Shown: positions 53,450 to 62,804 of the stretch, one piece after another
Position numbering within the stretch: the first letter of the stretch is position 1
Layout: the number at the start of each line of letters is the position of its first letter
From: Sulfuriroseicoccus oceanibius
GTDB lineage: Bacteria > Verrucomicrobiota > Verrucomicrobiia > Verrucomicrobiales > SLCJ01
Reading direction: 5' to 3'
Assembly: GCF_010681825.2 (NCBI RefSeq)
Contig: NZ_CP066776.1
Coordinates: 186,001 to 250,000, forward strand
Length of the DNA stretch: 64,000 nucleotides
The notes under the pieces: model-generated
Databases searched by the model: none
What the model was told of the DNA's origin: nothing
Seen by the model: only the letters and a program-made list of their open reading frames with translations
Program-made: the position numbers and the translations under genes

Positions 53450-53661
53450 GGCATCGCCGCATCGCGAAGCGATGACTTACCGGTTAGCCAGCGGATTCAT
53501 CCGCTGGCACGGCCGCTCCAATCCCCTCGCACCGAAGGTGCGGTTTACCTCTGATGATTCCTCCCCCCCTGTAAACCGTCCCTAAGGGACGCGTAATCCG
53601 TCACACCTATCCGGAGGTTGAAACCTCCGGCTAACCGGTAACCTGTCGCTTCGCGACGTCC
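53450..53661 (+). repeat. Repeat family 2 block
   Basis: Contains CATCGCGAAGCGATG, CCGGTTAGCCAGCGGATTCA with CCGCTGG, CACCGAAGGTGCGGTTTACC, GTAAACCGTCCCTAAGGGAC, CCGGAGGTTGAAACCTCCGG (53611-53630), CTAACCGGTAA and GTCGCTTCGCGAC. The same series is found inverted at 42697-42870. Several internal palindromes give a chain of hairpins. Confidence 0.85.
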
Positions 53662-53970
53662 TCGACCACTCAGAACAGCATCCCGGCGACCAAAGCCATA
53701 ACAGGAGCTAAATTGCCATCGATTAGGATAAGATGGCCGTTCAATTATCCACCCAGTGCCGGATGCGCGGCACAACGCAGCCCATGGCACCGCCATCGGA
53801 ACCGCACGCAATGCTCGATCGAACCTGCTACCAGCCCCAGATTCACGATCCATCAACCACCGCACCCCAGCGCCGGAGGCGCGGCAAAAAACAGCCCATG
53901 GCATCGCCATGGGAACCGCACGCCCCGCAAATCAATAGCCCTGCATGGGCGGCACAACCTCCCGCCCCCA
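53662..53970. repeat. Intergenic palindromes (family 3)
   Basis: Non-coding. CCAGCGCCGGAGGCGCGGCA (53866-53885), AGCCCATGGCATCGCCATGG (53896-53915) and a second, diverged pair at 53755-53795 (CCGGATGCGCGGCACAACG, GCCCATGGCACCGCCATCGG) form tandem related hairpins, next to the end of argB. Confidence 0.65.
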
Positions 53971-54867
53971 CTAGGCCAAAATCTCGGTGCCGATACCGAC
54001 GTTGGTAAAGACCTCAAGCAACAACGCATGCGGAATGCGTCCGTCGATCATGTGCACTTTGCCCACGCCATGCTCGATCGAATCAGCTGCGGAGCGCACT
54101 TTCGGGATCATGCCGCCTTTGATGATACCGTCCTCGATCAACGCCTCGGTCCCGGCACGGGTGACGCTTGGAATCAGCGTCGATGGATCCGATGGATCGC
54201 GCAGCAATCCGCGGACGTCGCTAAGGTAAATCAGCTTCGATACGCCAAGCTCCTTCGCCATCGCCGCCGCAGCCAAATCCGCATTCACATTCAACGGCAA
54301 ACCGGTGCCCACTTCGGACGCCAGCGGGCTCACCACAGGCACCACCTCGCGCTCGACCAAATCGCGCACGGCATCGGCATTGCATCCGGTCACGTTACCG
54401 ACAAACCCGAGGTCCACCTCATTGCCGTCGTCATCGTGTCCCACCGCCCGCTCGCCGGTGAGCATCGAGCGGCCTTTCACGCCGGCGGTCTTGCCGCCGT
54501 AACGAAGAAGCATTTCCACCAGCATTGGGTTCACTTCGTCTTCCAATGTTTTGGCCACCACTTCGATCGACGCGGAGTCAGTCACGCGCAGACCCGACGC
54601 CCAGACTGGCTCGAGCCCCTGACGCGCCATGGCGGCAGAGATCGCCTTGCCGCCGCCGTGCACCACGACCGGGTTCACCCCCACGGCCTCCAGGAAAACG
54701 ATGTCGCGCATCAAACTGCGCAACAGATCCAGGTTATCCATGGCACTGCCACCGACTTTGATCAGGAAGGTCTCGCCCCGAAACGACTGCATGTAGGGCA
54801 AGGCTTCCACCAGAACGGCGGCTTTCCGGATGTGTTCTTCGAGCGATGGATCGTTGTCAGCGTTCAT
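53971..54867 (-). CDS. argB: Acetylglutamate kinase
   Basis: Second step of arginine synthesis: ATP-dependent phosphorylation of N-acetylglutamate. At 298 residues it has the normal length. Motifs: FLIKVGGSAMD (ATP phosphate-binding Lys), NPVVVHGGGKAIS (substrate loop), VVSPLASEVGTGLPLNVNAD, and the C-terminal IIKGGMIPKVRSA with its ATP-binding Lys. An N-terminal helix (LEEHIRKAAVLVEALPYMQSF) like that of arginine-sensitive, hexameric enzymes is present, so feedback inhibition by arginine is likely. No other arg gene is adjacent. Confidence 0.95.
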   Translation of the reverse strand: MNADNDPSLEEHIRKAAVLVEALPYMQSFRGETFLIKVGGSAMDNLDLLRSLMRDIVFLEAVGVNPVVVHGGGKAISAAMARQGLEPVWASGLRVTDSASIEVVAKTLEDEVNPMLVEMLLRYGGKTAGVKGRSMLTGERAVGHDDDGNEVDLGFVGNVTGCNADAVRDLVEREVVPVVSPLASEVGTGLPLNVNADLAAAAMAKELGVSKLIYLSDVRGLLRDPSDPSTLIPSVTRAGTEALIEDGIIKGGMIPKVRSAADSIEHGVGKVHMIDGRIPHALLLEVFTNVGIGTEILA

Positions 54868-54938
54868 TAGCGGCTACGATGCGTCAGGATCGCCCGCGGC
54901 TCAAGTCTAGGTATGGGCAGACACACAATTCCACCCGT

Positions 54939-57095
54939 CTAGTCCTTGATCTGATAGCTGCTCTTCAACTCGGCAATCTGATCGCGCAACAACGCGGCCC
55001 GCTCGAACTCGAGCGCCACCGAGGCCTCGCGCATCTCAGACTGCAGGTCCGCAATCACTTGCATCACATCCTCGCGGCTCGCGTTTTGTTCACCTTCGCT
55101 ATCGGCCACACGCGGATCCGGTGTGTCGTCGGTGCGGTACAACTGCAAACTCTTCTGGTCGCCACGCTTCACGGACTGCGGGACAATGCCGTGCTTCTCG
55201 TTATGCTCGAGTTGGCGCGCCCGTCGGTACGCCGTCGCATCCAGCAACTGCTGCATCGATCCCGTCACTTGGTCCGCAAACAACACCACCCGGCCGTTCA
55301 CGTGACGCGCCGCACGCCCCGCAGTCTGAATCAACGACGTGGCCGAGCGCAAATAGCCTTCCTTGTCGGCATCGAGCACGCAAACCAGAGACACCTCCGG
55401 TAGGTCGAGCCCTTCCCGCAGCAAGTTGATCCCGATCAAGACATCGCACTCGCCGGCACGCAGCGAGCGCAGGATTTCCACCCGCTCGATCGCATCCACA
55501 TCGGCGTGGATGTAACGGACACGGAAATCCAAATCGACCAAATAGTCGGTGAGATCCTCGGCGGTGCGCTTGGTCAATGTGGTCACCAACACCCGCTCGC
55601 CGCGCAAAATACGATCGCGACACAGCGCCATCGTCTCGTCGATCTGCCCGCGCAAGGGCTTGATCTCCACCTCTGGGTCCACCAGCCCCGTCGGGCGAAT
55701 GATCTGCTCGACCACCAATGGCATCCCCGGTGTGCGCACGTTGAACTGCTCAACCGGTACATCCGCCCCGCTGCCGCGCAGCCCGGCGTGCTCGACCTTG
55801 AACAAGGGCGGCTCGAATCCATCCCGCTCGTTCGGGGGAACCTGTGACTTCGATACCGGCAGGTAGCCCGTTTGCCCGACCCGCGAGTTGAGCAACTCGA
55901 ACGGCCCCGGTGTGGCGGTCACGTAGAGCAAGCGGTTGCTCATCTCCATGAACTCCTCAAAACGCAGCGGCCGGTTGTCCATAGCCGAAGGCAAACGGAA
56001 CCCATGCTCAACCAGCACGCTCTTGCGGCTGCGGTCGCCCTCATACATTCCGCCGATCTGTGGCACCGAAGCGTGCGATTCATCGATCAGCGTAAGAAAA
56101 TCGCCTTGGAAGAAGTCAAGCAGCGTGTACGGCCGCGCGCCCGGCTCACGAAAGGTCAGGTGGCGCGAATAGTTCTCAATCCCCTGGCAAAACCCCATCT
56201 CCTTCATCATCTCGAGATCGTACTCGGTGCGCTGGCGGATCCGCTGGGCTTCGAGAAACTTCTGGTTCTTCTCAAACCACGCCACCCTCTCGTCCAACTC
56301 CTTGCGGATCGACACCGCGGCTTTCTTCATCTTCTCCGCCGACGTCACGAACTGCTTGGCCGGAGAAAATGTGTACGACTCCACCCGCTGCAGCACATTG
56401 CCCGTCAACGGATCAAAAATCGAAATCCGGTCGATCTCGTCGCCGAAAAACTCCACACGCACCGCTTCGTTTTCCGATTCCGCCGGGTGCACGTCCACCA
56501 CATCGCCCCGCACACGGAACTTACCGCGCTCAAATGAGATGTCATTGCGCTCAAACAACATGTCCACCAGACGACGCAAAAACTCATCGCGCTCCAATTC
56601 CATCCCCACATGCACCGGCACCATCATGTTCTGGTAGTCGTCCGGTGAGCCCAATCCGTAGATGCACGATACCGACGCCACCACCAGCACATCCTTGCGC
56701 GTGAGCAACGCCCCCATCGCAGACAATCGGTGGCGCTCGATCTCCTCGTTCACCGCCGAGTCCTTCTCAATATAGGTATCCGAGCGCGGGATATACGCCT
56801 CGGGCTGGTAGTAATCGAAGTACGACACGAAGTACTCGACCGCGTTGTTGGGGAAGAAGCTCTTGAACTCGGAGTACAGCTGCGCCGCGAGCGTCTTGTT
56901 ATGGGAAATCACCAGCGTCGGTTTGTTGATGCGGGCGATTACATTGGCCATCGTGAACGTCTTGCCGGATCCGGTCACGCCGAGCAGTGTCTGGTGGCGG
57001 TTGCCCTGCTCGATCGATTTGACCAGTTTCTCGATCGCCGGCCCCTGGTCCCCCTGCGGCTGGTAGTCTGATGCCAGTTGGAAATTCACGTCCAT
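54939..57095 (-). CDS. uvrB: UvrABC excision nuclease subunit B
   Basis: DNA damage-verifying helicase-like subunit of nucleotide excision repair; partner of UvrA and UvrC. The start at 57095 (MDVNFQLASDYQPQGDQGPA) gives 718 residues; the open frame upstream to 57221 is not protein-like. Walker A is GVTGSGKT (39-46). The beta-hairpin region VEYFVSYFDYYQPEAYIPRSDTYIEKDS, the DESH box (LIDESHAS), the helicase motif VI QTAGRAARHVNGRV and the C-terminal UVR domain (LQSEMREASVALEFERAALLRDQ) are all seen. It is divergent from htrA with 212 bases between starts. Confidence 0.96.
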   Translation of the reverse strand: MDVNFQLASDYQPQGDQGPAIEKLVKSIEQGNRHQTLLGVTGSGKTFTMANVIARINKPTLVISHNKTLAAQLYSEFKSFFPNNAVEYFVSYFDYYQPEAYIPRSDTYIEKDSAVNEEIERHRLSAMGALLTRKDVLVVASVSCIYGLGSPDDYQNMMVPVHVGMELERDEFLRRLVDMLFERNDISFERGKFRVRGDVVDVHPAESENEAVRVEFFGDEIDRISIFDPLTGNVLQRVESYTFSPAKQFVTSAEKMKKAAVSIRKELDERVAWFEKNQKFLEAQRIRQRTEYDLEMMKEMGFCQGIENYSRHLTFREPGARPYTLLDFFQGDFLTLIDESHASVPQIGGMYEGDRSRKSVLVEHGFRLPSAMDNRPLRFEEFMEMSNRLLYVTATPGPFELLNSRVGQTGYLPVSKSQVPPNERDGFEPPLFKVEHAGLRGSGADVPVEQFNVRTPGMPLVVEQIIRPTGLVDPEVEIKPLRGQIDETMALCRDRILRGERVLVTTLTKRTAEDLTDYLVDLDFRVRYIHADVDAIERVEILRSLRAGECDVLIGINLLREGLDLPEVSLVCVLDADKEGYLRSATSLIQTAGRAARHVNGRVVLFADQVTGSMQQLLDATAYRRARQLEHNEKHGIVPQSVKRGDQKSLQLYRTDDTPDPRVADSEGEQNASREDVMQVIADLQSEMREASVALEFERAALLRDQIAELKSSYQIKD

Positions 57096-57307
57096 GAGTG
57101 CCCCAGCATATCCATCTTTCGCAAGATGTCCCGACCGATCCGCGTTGTGATCGGATTCCACCACCAGCGACCTGGCGGATTTCTTTTCCTCATTGGTGCA
57201 AATCGTCACGCGGCGGGACACGGCAACGTCGCTTTCCCTCGCGCCCGCGCTGTGGTATCCGTATTTCTACCCAACAGCTGTTTAATTTCCATCTCCGCTC
57301 CCGACTC

Positions 57308-58798
57308 ATGCAGGACACCTTCAAACGCATCTTGATCTCCGTTGCCATCTTCCTGGCCGCAACCGGTGCGATCTACCTCCTTCACTTCCAGCAAGAGTCC
57401 TATTCCTTCTTCGACTTCCTGCAAGGCAAGCGCCCACCGCAGCAGCAGTCCGAGCAATACACCACCGCCACCGGCCCTGCCGTGGACCGCGCCGAGGTTC
57501 CGGGCCTCGCCAGTCTCAACGACGAGATCGCCAAGCTGACCCGTGCCGTGATGCCGTCGGTCGTATCCATTGAAACCTCCACCCCGGATCCCAACGCCAA
57601 CATCTTCCACCGCCCGCGCAACACGCGTCCGGATCAAGGCTCCGGCTTCATCGTCACCCGCGAAGGCCACGTCATCACCAACTACCACGTCGTTAAAGAA
57701 AAGCAGAACATCCGCATCCACGTCTCCACCAACGACGAACAACACAAGATGTATCCTGCCATCATCGTCGGCGCGACGGAGAAACTCGACATCGCCGTGC
57801 TCAAGATCCAATCGGAGCGCGACGATTTCCCCGCACTCAAGCTCGGCAACTCGGACGCGGTCCACGTCGGTGAGGTCGTCTTCGCCATCGGCAACCCATA
57901 CGGCCTGCAAAAATCCGTCACCCAGGGCAATGTCTCCGCCCTCGACCGCCGTATCTCCGACGGCGGCCCCGCCTACATGCAAACCAGCGCCCCGATCAAC
58001 CCAGGCAGCTCGGGCGGGCCACTGATCAACATCGTGGGTGAGGTCATCGGCATCAACTCCATCGTCGTCCGCGGTACCGCCGAACAACCCGCCCAGGGCA
58101 TTGGGTTCGCCATTCCCGCCAATGACGCCAACATGGCGCTCACCTCTATCATGGACAAAGGCGCACCTGTCCTTGGCTACGCTGGCTTGGCATTCAATGA
58201 CATCCCATCCGAAATCCGTGAGCAGAACCCGAAAGTCAATGGAGTCTACATCACCCAGGTTTTCGCCAACTCCCCAGCCGAAGATGCGCGCCTGCTGCCG
58301 CTGGACGTGATCACCAGATACCAGGGCCAGCCGGTCACCTCGCGCCGCCAACTTGCACGTCTCATCCACGGCACCGAACCCGGCACGGAAGTCACCATTG
58401 AGATCATCCGCAGAAACCAACAGCACAGCGTCAACCTCACCGTAGCCAATCTGGCCGACCGCAATGTCGTCGCCGAACTCCCAAGCGACCAGTCCGCCGC
58501 GGAACCATCCGGCAACCACAACGCGGAGCGTACCTTCCTCAAGCGCTTCGGCGTCACCGTTGGTCCCGTCTTCAAAGCCAATATCGCCGGAGTCAAAGTC
58601 GAAAAACTGCGCGAAGGCAGCAAAACCGCTCTCTCCATCGAAGTCGACGACTTCATCACCGGAGTCAACGACACCACCGTCAGCTCACCCGCCGAGTTCT
58701 ACAGAGCCGTGCTCAATGCCCGCAATGACGGCCGGATCGAACTGCGCATCATCCGCCGCGGGCGCCTCGTCCGCGCCATCTTTGAGCCACCTTATTGA
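57308..58798 (+). CDS. HtrA/DegP-type serine protease with two PDZ domains
   Basis: A 496-residue envelope protease/chaperone. The start at 57308 gives an N-terminal anchor (ILISVAIFLAATGAIYLLHF). The trypsin-like domain (about 75-265) has the triad H127 (VITNYHVV), D161 (KLDIAVLKI) and S235 (INPGSSGGPLIN). PDZ1 (about 275-370; GYAGLAFNDIPSEIREQNPK, GVYITQVFANSPAEDARLLP) and a diverged PDZ2 (about 400-490; FGVTVGPVFKANIAGVKVEK) follow. It likely removes misfolded periplasmic proteins under stress. Promoter elements must lie in the gap to uvrB. Confidence 0.94.
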   Translation: MQDTFKRILISVAIFLAATGAIYLLHFQQESYSFFDFLQGKRPPQQQSEQYTTATGPAVDRAEVPGLASLNDEIAKLTRAVMPSVVSIETSTPDPNANIFHRPRNTRPDQGSGFIVTREGHVITNYHVVKEKQNIRIHVSTNDEQHKMYPAIIVGATEKLDIAVLKIQSERDDFPALKLGNSDAVHVGEVVFAIGNPYGLQKSVTQGNVSALDRRISDGGPAYMQTSAPINPGSSGGPLINIVGEVIGINSIVVRGTAEQPAQGIGFAIPANDANMALTSIMDKGAPVLGYAGLAFNDIPSEIREQNPKVNGVYITQVFANSPAEDARLLPLDVITRYQGQPVTSRRQLARLIHGTEPGTEVTIEIIRRNQQHSVNLTVANLADRNVVAELPSDQSAAEPSGNHNAERTFLKRFGVTVGPVFKANIAGVKVEKLREGSKTALSIEVDDFITGVNDTTVSSPAEFYRAVLNARNDGRIELRIIRRGRLVRAIFEPPY

Positions 58799-58927
58799 TC
58801 CGCACCCGGGGCGCCCGAATCACTGAATCTCCGGTAATTTTCATCCCGCACTCACCATTTACGAAAATCGCTGATATAGTGCGGCCACGCGCCACCTAGT
58901 GGCAGTCTGATCGAATTTCCCGCTACC

Positions 58928-60322
58928 ATGCACACCCGCCACACCGCACCGCAACGCCAAGCCGGCTCCGCAAAGCTCGGCATCGCGATTTTTCTGACAC
59001 TTTTCATCGCTAGTGTCGCCTGGTTCTTCCTCGTCACTCTGCCGTCGATGCAAGAGCCTGAAACGGGACCTGAATCGACCATTCCTGAGCAGGTCGCTGA
59101 ACTCCAAACACCGGAAACCGAGGCTCCGGCATCCGAGCCTGCAGAGGTCACCGAAGCTCCCGCCCCCGCTCCCGAACCAACGCCGCCAGCCGAGCCTGAG
59201 ATCAAGCCATTGGCACCATCCGAGTTCGTTCAGCGTTTTGCCGAAGCCATCAACCAGGCCGACAACAAATCCGTCGATCAATTGCTCGCCCGGGCAGCTC
59301 TCGATGCCGAGGCACTCGCCCCACTCCAAGCCGCGCTGACCAATGGTAAGTGGACACTCGTTCCTGAGTCGCCGGTGGTCGAACTCGGCCGAACCCCACG
59401 CATCATCCGCTGGGCCGTCCTGCTCCAGGACCGCGACGACCCAACCACCGTCGACCGCGTGGAACTCGACTTTGCCGCCGATGAAGAGTCCGCCACCGGC
59501 TGGTCGCTCGCCCGCGTGCGCATGGCCAGCGTCGAACGCTCCGCCAGCTCAGTCGCCATGAACGACCGCCTCGAGCACACCCGCAGCCTTGGCGCACTCG
59601 ACCACGCACGCCGCTTCGTCGATGCCCTGCTCGCCCTCGACATCGAAAAAGCCCGCTCGCTGGTGGACTCGTCACGTGTCAGCGATGCCAAGCTCGCCGG
59701 CCTCTGCTTGATCTTCGAAGAGGGGCAGTTCGCCCTCACCGCCAACAAGCCGATGGTAGCCACCGTCGCCAAAGAAAATGTGGCGTGGTTCCTCGTTCGT
59801 GTGTTTTCCCCGTCTTCTGATGTGGACTCGCAGTTCGGGCTGGTGATGAAACGTACTGCCGACCAGTGGACCGTCTCGGAAGTCAACCTGGACCGCCTCC
59901 TCTCCTTCTATGCCGAGCAGTTCGGCAACGGCGACCGCTACTACACCCCGATCATCGAAAATCCAAAAGGCGGTGACCTCATCGTGCTCTACTTCGGCTT
60001 CGACGACGCCGAACTCGCACCACGCACCATGCGCCAACTCGCCATCGTCGCCAACGCGCTGAAGTCAGACCCGAACCGCAAAGTCCGCATCACCGGCCAC
60101 ACCGACGCCCTCGGCACCGACAACTACAACGAGACCCTCTCCGCCAAACGCGCCGCCGCAGTGCGCCTCGCGTTCATCAAACTCGGCCTCGAACCCGACC
60201 AGGTAGAGATCGAAGCCGCCGGCGCCTCCCAGCCACGCCGCGAAAACTTCCTCCCCGACGGCCGCGACAACCCACAAGGCCGCAAAGCCAACCGCCGCGC
60301 CGAAATCTACCTCGATTTCTAA
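58928..60322 (+). CDS. OmpA-domain protein with N-terminal anchor
   Basis: A 464-residue protein: a cytoplasmic stub, one helix (LGIAIFLTLFIASVAWFFLV, about 18-37), an acidic Pro/Glu-rich spacer, and a middle domain of about 230 residues (from EFVQRFAEAINQADNKSVDQ) that looks like two copies of an NTF2/lumazine-type accessory fold. The C-terminal OmpA domain (about 345-464) has LYFGFDDAELAP, VRITGHTDALGTDNYNETLS and RRAEIYLDF. OmpA domains bind peptidoglycan, so it bridges the inner membrane and wall. It follows the htrA gene by 129 bases. Confidence 0.85.
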   Translation: MHTRHTAPQRQAGSAKLGIAIFLTLFIASVAWFFLVTLPSMQEPETGPESTIPEQVAELQTPETEAPASEPAEVTEAPAPAPEPTPPAEPEIKPLAPSEFVQRFAEAINQADNKSVDQLLARAALDAEALAPLQAALTNGKWTLVPESPVVELGRTPRIIRWAVLLQDRDDPTTVDRVELDFAADEESATGWSLARVRMASVERSASSVAMNDRLEHTRSLGALDHARRFVDALLALDIEKARSLVDSSRVSDAKLAGLCLIFEEGQFALTANKPMVATVAKENVAWFLVRVFSPSSDVDSQFGLVMKRTADQWTVSEVNLDRLLSFYAEQFGNGDRYYTPIIENPKGGDLIVLYFGFDDAELAPRTMRQLAIVANALKSDPNRKVRITGHTDALGTDNYNETLSAKRAAAVRLAFIKLGLEPDQVEIEAAGASQPRRENFLPDGRDNPQGRKANRRAEIYLDF

Positions 60323-60778
60323 TCCCAGCGGGGACCATCGGCTTCCCACTTTGCGAAAGACTCACGCAGAACTTCTCTCGGAGTCCTCTGTGGTTCCAAC
60401 AGCATCCTCCTCGATCGGTAGTAAGAATCCGCAGATGACGCCGATTACGCAGATTCTTTTTAGTGGAAAGAGCGTATCCAGAGCAGATCGGTCGCGCCCC
60501 TAAACGTCATCATCACACCGACGGCAGGAATGCCGTCCCACCAGCGCTGCGCATGCATCCCATTGATGACTTCCCGTGCAGCTCTTCGGACCGCCGGATT
60601 GTACCCGGCCATCAACCCCATCGGACCGCAGCGACCACTTCCAGCCGCACCACTCGGCTAACAGCCACTAAAAACCTTCGTGTTCTCCTGCCCTTCGTGG
60701 TTCCCAAGAACCTCTGTGCCCTCGGAGTCCTCTGTGGTTACAAAAAAGCCACCACCCCAAGCTCCGTCCAAGAAGCCC
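60323..60778. repeat. Non-coding region with short dispersed repeats
   Basis: Two copies of CTCGGAGTCCTCTGTGGTT (60378-60396 and about 60719-60737) with nearby CTTCGTGGTTCCC belong to a widespread ACCACAGAGG-type intergenic repeat. A GACGGCAGGAATGCCGTC palindrome (60519-60536) matches 46141-46158 in inverse orientation. No gene is evident. Confidence 0.65.
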
Positions 60779-62167
60779 TCACTCCGCGGCGACCTGCTTC
60801 TCGATCTCCACGACAGCCTCCTTGGTCTGGGCGTCGATAAACACCACCCGCGTAGGGGACGGGCGCAGGATCTTTTGAATACGGAACGCATCCTCACGCA
60901 GCATCGAATCCTCAGGCGTCATCCCGATCCGCACCTCGCTGGCTTCGCGCATCATCGCCACAAACCGATCTGCAGCAGCTTCATCGTCCCACTCACTCAG
61001 CCACACTGCGTGCAGGTCCTGGTTGCCCGCGGCAAACACATGGAAGCGATCGCCCGCCCAGCCGGATGCAGCCCGCGGCTCATCCTCAGCGCTCTGGCCA
61101 ATGAACGTCTCCAGCAGCGCCCTGATGCCGAACATTCCTACTGTGTTAGAAAAGATCGGGGCACCTCCCTCGAACTGCGGCTCCACGTCCTCAAACAACT
61201 CCCTTTTCTCCGGTGCCTCCCCCTCCATCACTTCGCGAGTGGACTCGGGCAACGCCCCCTCCGCCAACAAGCGGTCGAACACAGAAAAGCCCCCTCCGGC
61301 ATCGCGCAGCTCCAAACAATACGGGACACCGTCGATCTCCGGAAACGTCAGCAATTGACGCACAAAGGGCGGAATCGGCACCGCCGCCAAAAGCTGCAAT
61401 GGGTTGCCATCATCGAGGATCGGCATGTCCGTCTGCGATTGGTCGCCCAGCGTCGATTCACTCACTACATCCGCCACAACCGACGCCTGGCCGATGAAGA
61501 ACGAGCGCCGCGCCAACCCGGCATCCAGGTTTCCCGACACCTTCAAATTCTCCGCTAAATTCGCTCCGTGTTGGTCAATCAAGGCAAGCGCCAGCTCACG
61601 TGCAACCTCAGGTCGATCGAATGGATTCGCTGGGTCGACCTCTTTCCGTACCAGAATCGTCTGGCTGTGCGGATCATAATAGACGCGGCTTCCAGAGCGC
61701 TGGGCCACCCAGGCGCGCTGCAGATTGATCATCGGCTCGGTCAGCCCGAGCACGCCGAACGACAAAGCCATCGCCTCGAAGGCATCGTCGTCGTACGAGG
61801 ACGAGATCGCCACCTGCACCGCTAGGTCAATCGTTTCCTGCGGCACCACATGATATTCGGGCTCTTTGAGAAACTTCAGCCCGCGGATGGCTTCCACCTC
61901 CGTTTCGAGTTCCTCCGGACGGAAGAACCGCTCGACCGCCTCGGCACCGCCGCCAGTTTCGAGTTCAAACACACGTGCCAACAGGCGATCGTTCTGATCG
62001 CGCAGCACATCGACTTCCTCCTCCAAAAAGCTCACCGCCTCGCTTGGCCCATCGGTTGCCTCGGCGGCACGCAGCACGCGCGATTTCCAATGCGTGCCCC
62101 ACACCACAGAACCCACCGCAATCCCCACGGCGGACAACAAACACAACACTGCAGCAGGACGCGTCAT
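60779..62167 (-). CDS. Membrane-anchored protein of unknown function
   Basis: A 462-residue protein with one N-terminal helix (AAVLCLLSAVGIAVGSVVWG) and a following coiled coil (AVSFLEEEVDVLRDQNDRLLA). The large remainder is acidic, without a recognised domain; the segment RSGSRVYYDPHSQTILVRKE and the helix-rich PEVARELALALIDQHG resemble peptidase-like (M48-type) accessory folds only vaguely and no HExxH is present. It lies 24 bases upstream, in its direction of reading, of nothing else on the strand, but the gene at 62192-62728 precedes it closely, so the pair is probably one transcript. Confidence 0.65.
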   Translation of the reverse strand: MTRPAAVLCLLSAVGIAVGSVVWGTHWKSRVLRAAEATDGPSEAVSFLEEEVDVLRDQNDRLLARVFELETGGGAEAVERFFRPEELETEVEAIRGLKFLKEPEYHVVPQETIDLAVQVAISSSYDDDAFEAMALSFGVLGLTEPMINLQRAWVAQRSGSRVYYDPHSQTILVRKEVDPANPFDRPEVARELALALIDQHGANLAENLKVSGNLDAGLARRSFFIGQASVVADVVSESTLGDQSQTDMPILDDGNPLQLLAAVPIPPFVRQLLTFPEIDGVPYCLELRDAGGGFSVFDRLLAEGALPESTREVMEGEAPEKRELFEDVEPQFEGGAPIFSNTVGMFGIRALLETFIGQSAEDEPRAASGWAGDRFHVFAAGNQDLHAVWLSEWDDEAAADRFVAMMREASEVRIGMTPEDSMLREDAFRIQKILRPSPTRVVFIDAQTKEAVVEIEKQVAAE

Positions 62168-62191
62168 GGCAAAGCGTAAATCACTCTGTGG

Positions 62192-62728
62192 TTATTCCGC
62201 CTCGACTCGCTGCTTGATCCGTCCATTCGGAGTCAGCAATGGCGCCATCGGAGCACGTGGCTCACGTTTGTTCTGATGGTCGACCATCGATCGCTCCACA
62301 GGAGGCAACGGGTTGCCGTTAGAGTCGTACTTGTAGATCAACTGGTGGATCATCACACCGCGGCGGTTGTAGGTGCGTTGCTCTTTGGCCCGACCAAATT
62401 CGTCATAGCCGTAACGAGTGCGCGCCACGATCCGGTTGTCCGCGTTCATCAGCACCATCTCGCGTGCGCGGCCATTTGCATCGAGTTTGAAAATCTGCTT
62501 CGTCACCAGGTTGCCCAGCGCATCAAACCGACGGGACTCGGTCACCCGTTCGTTCTTGTCGTCGATCCATTCGGTGCGGCCGCCGTCATCGTGCAGCACC
62601 ACTTTGGCCAGCACCCCCGCCTCGCGTCCGCCCTGTGCCAGCGCCTGTGGCACCATCCCCAGCACTGCGGAAAGCCCGAGTACCAGGGTCAAATCACGCA
62701 TCATCTTCCTTGCCCGCATCGTTTTCAT
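62192..62728 (-). CDS. Small exported protein with YD-like repeats
   Basis: A 178-residue protein with a signal peptide (RDLTLVLGLSAVLGMVPQALA). Several in-frame ATGs occur at 62740, 62728, 62719 and 62704; 62728 is chosen. The frame continues to 63265 but there overlaps folP on the other strand. The mature part has short Tyr-Asp-rich repeats (FDALGNLVTKQIFKLDANGR; YGYDEFGRAKEQRTYNRRGV; YKYDSNGNPLP), like the YD repeats of RHS proteins, here only three. It is divergent from folP by 76 bases. Confidence 0.65.
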   Translation of the reverse strand: MKTMRARKMMRDLTLVLGLSAVLGMVPQALAQGGREAGVLAKVVLHDDGGRTEWIDDKNERVTESRRFDALGNLVTKQIFKLDANGRAREMVLMNADNRIVARTRYGYDEFGRAKEQRTYNRRGVMIHQLIYKYDSNGNPLPPVERSMVDHQNKREPRAPMAPLLTPNGRIKQRVEAE

Positions 62729-62804
62729 CGCCGAAACCATAAGGACTCTCACAAGCCAACGCAAGGGTACATCCCCACCTCCTGCGTCATCCTCTTTCCC
62801 CGCC

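Noticed and set aside
53205-53475. Overlapping open frames with Cys-Gly-Gly or His-Arg-Arg-Thr repeats
   Set aside because: Produced by the 9-bp minisatellite, which stays open in several frames; no start region or neighbour supports a gene.
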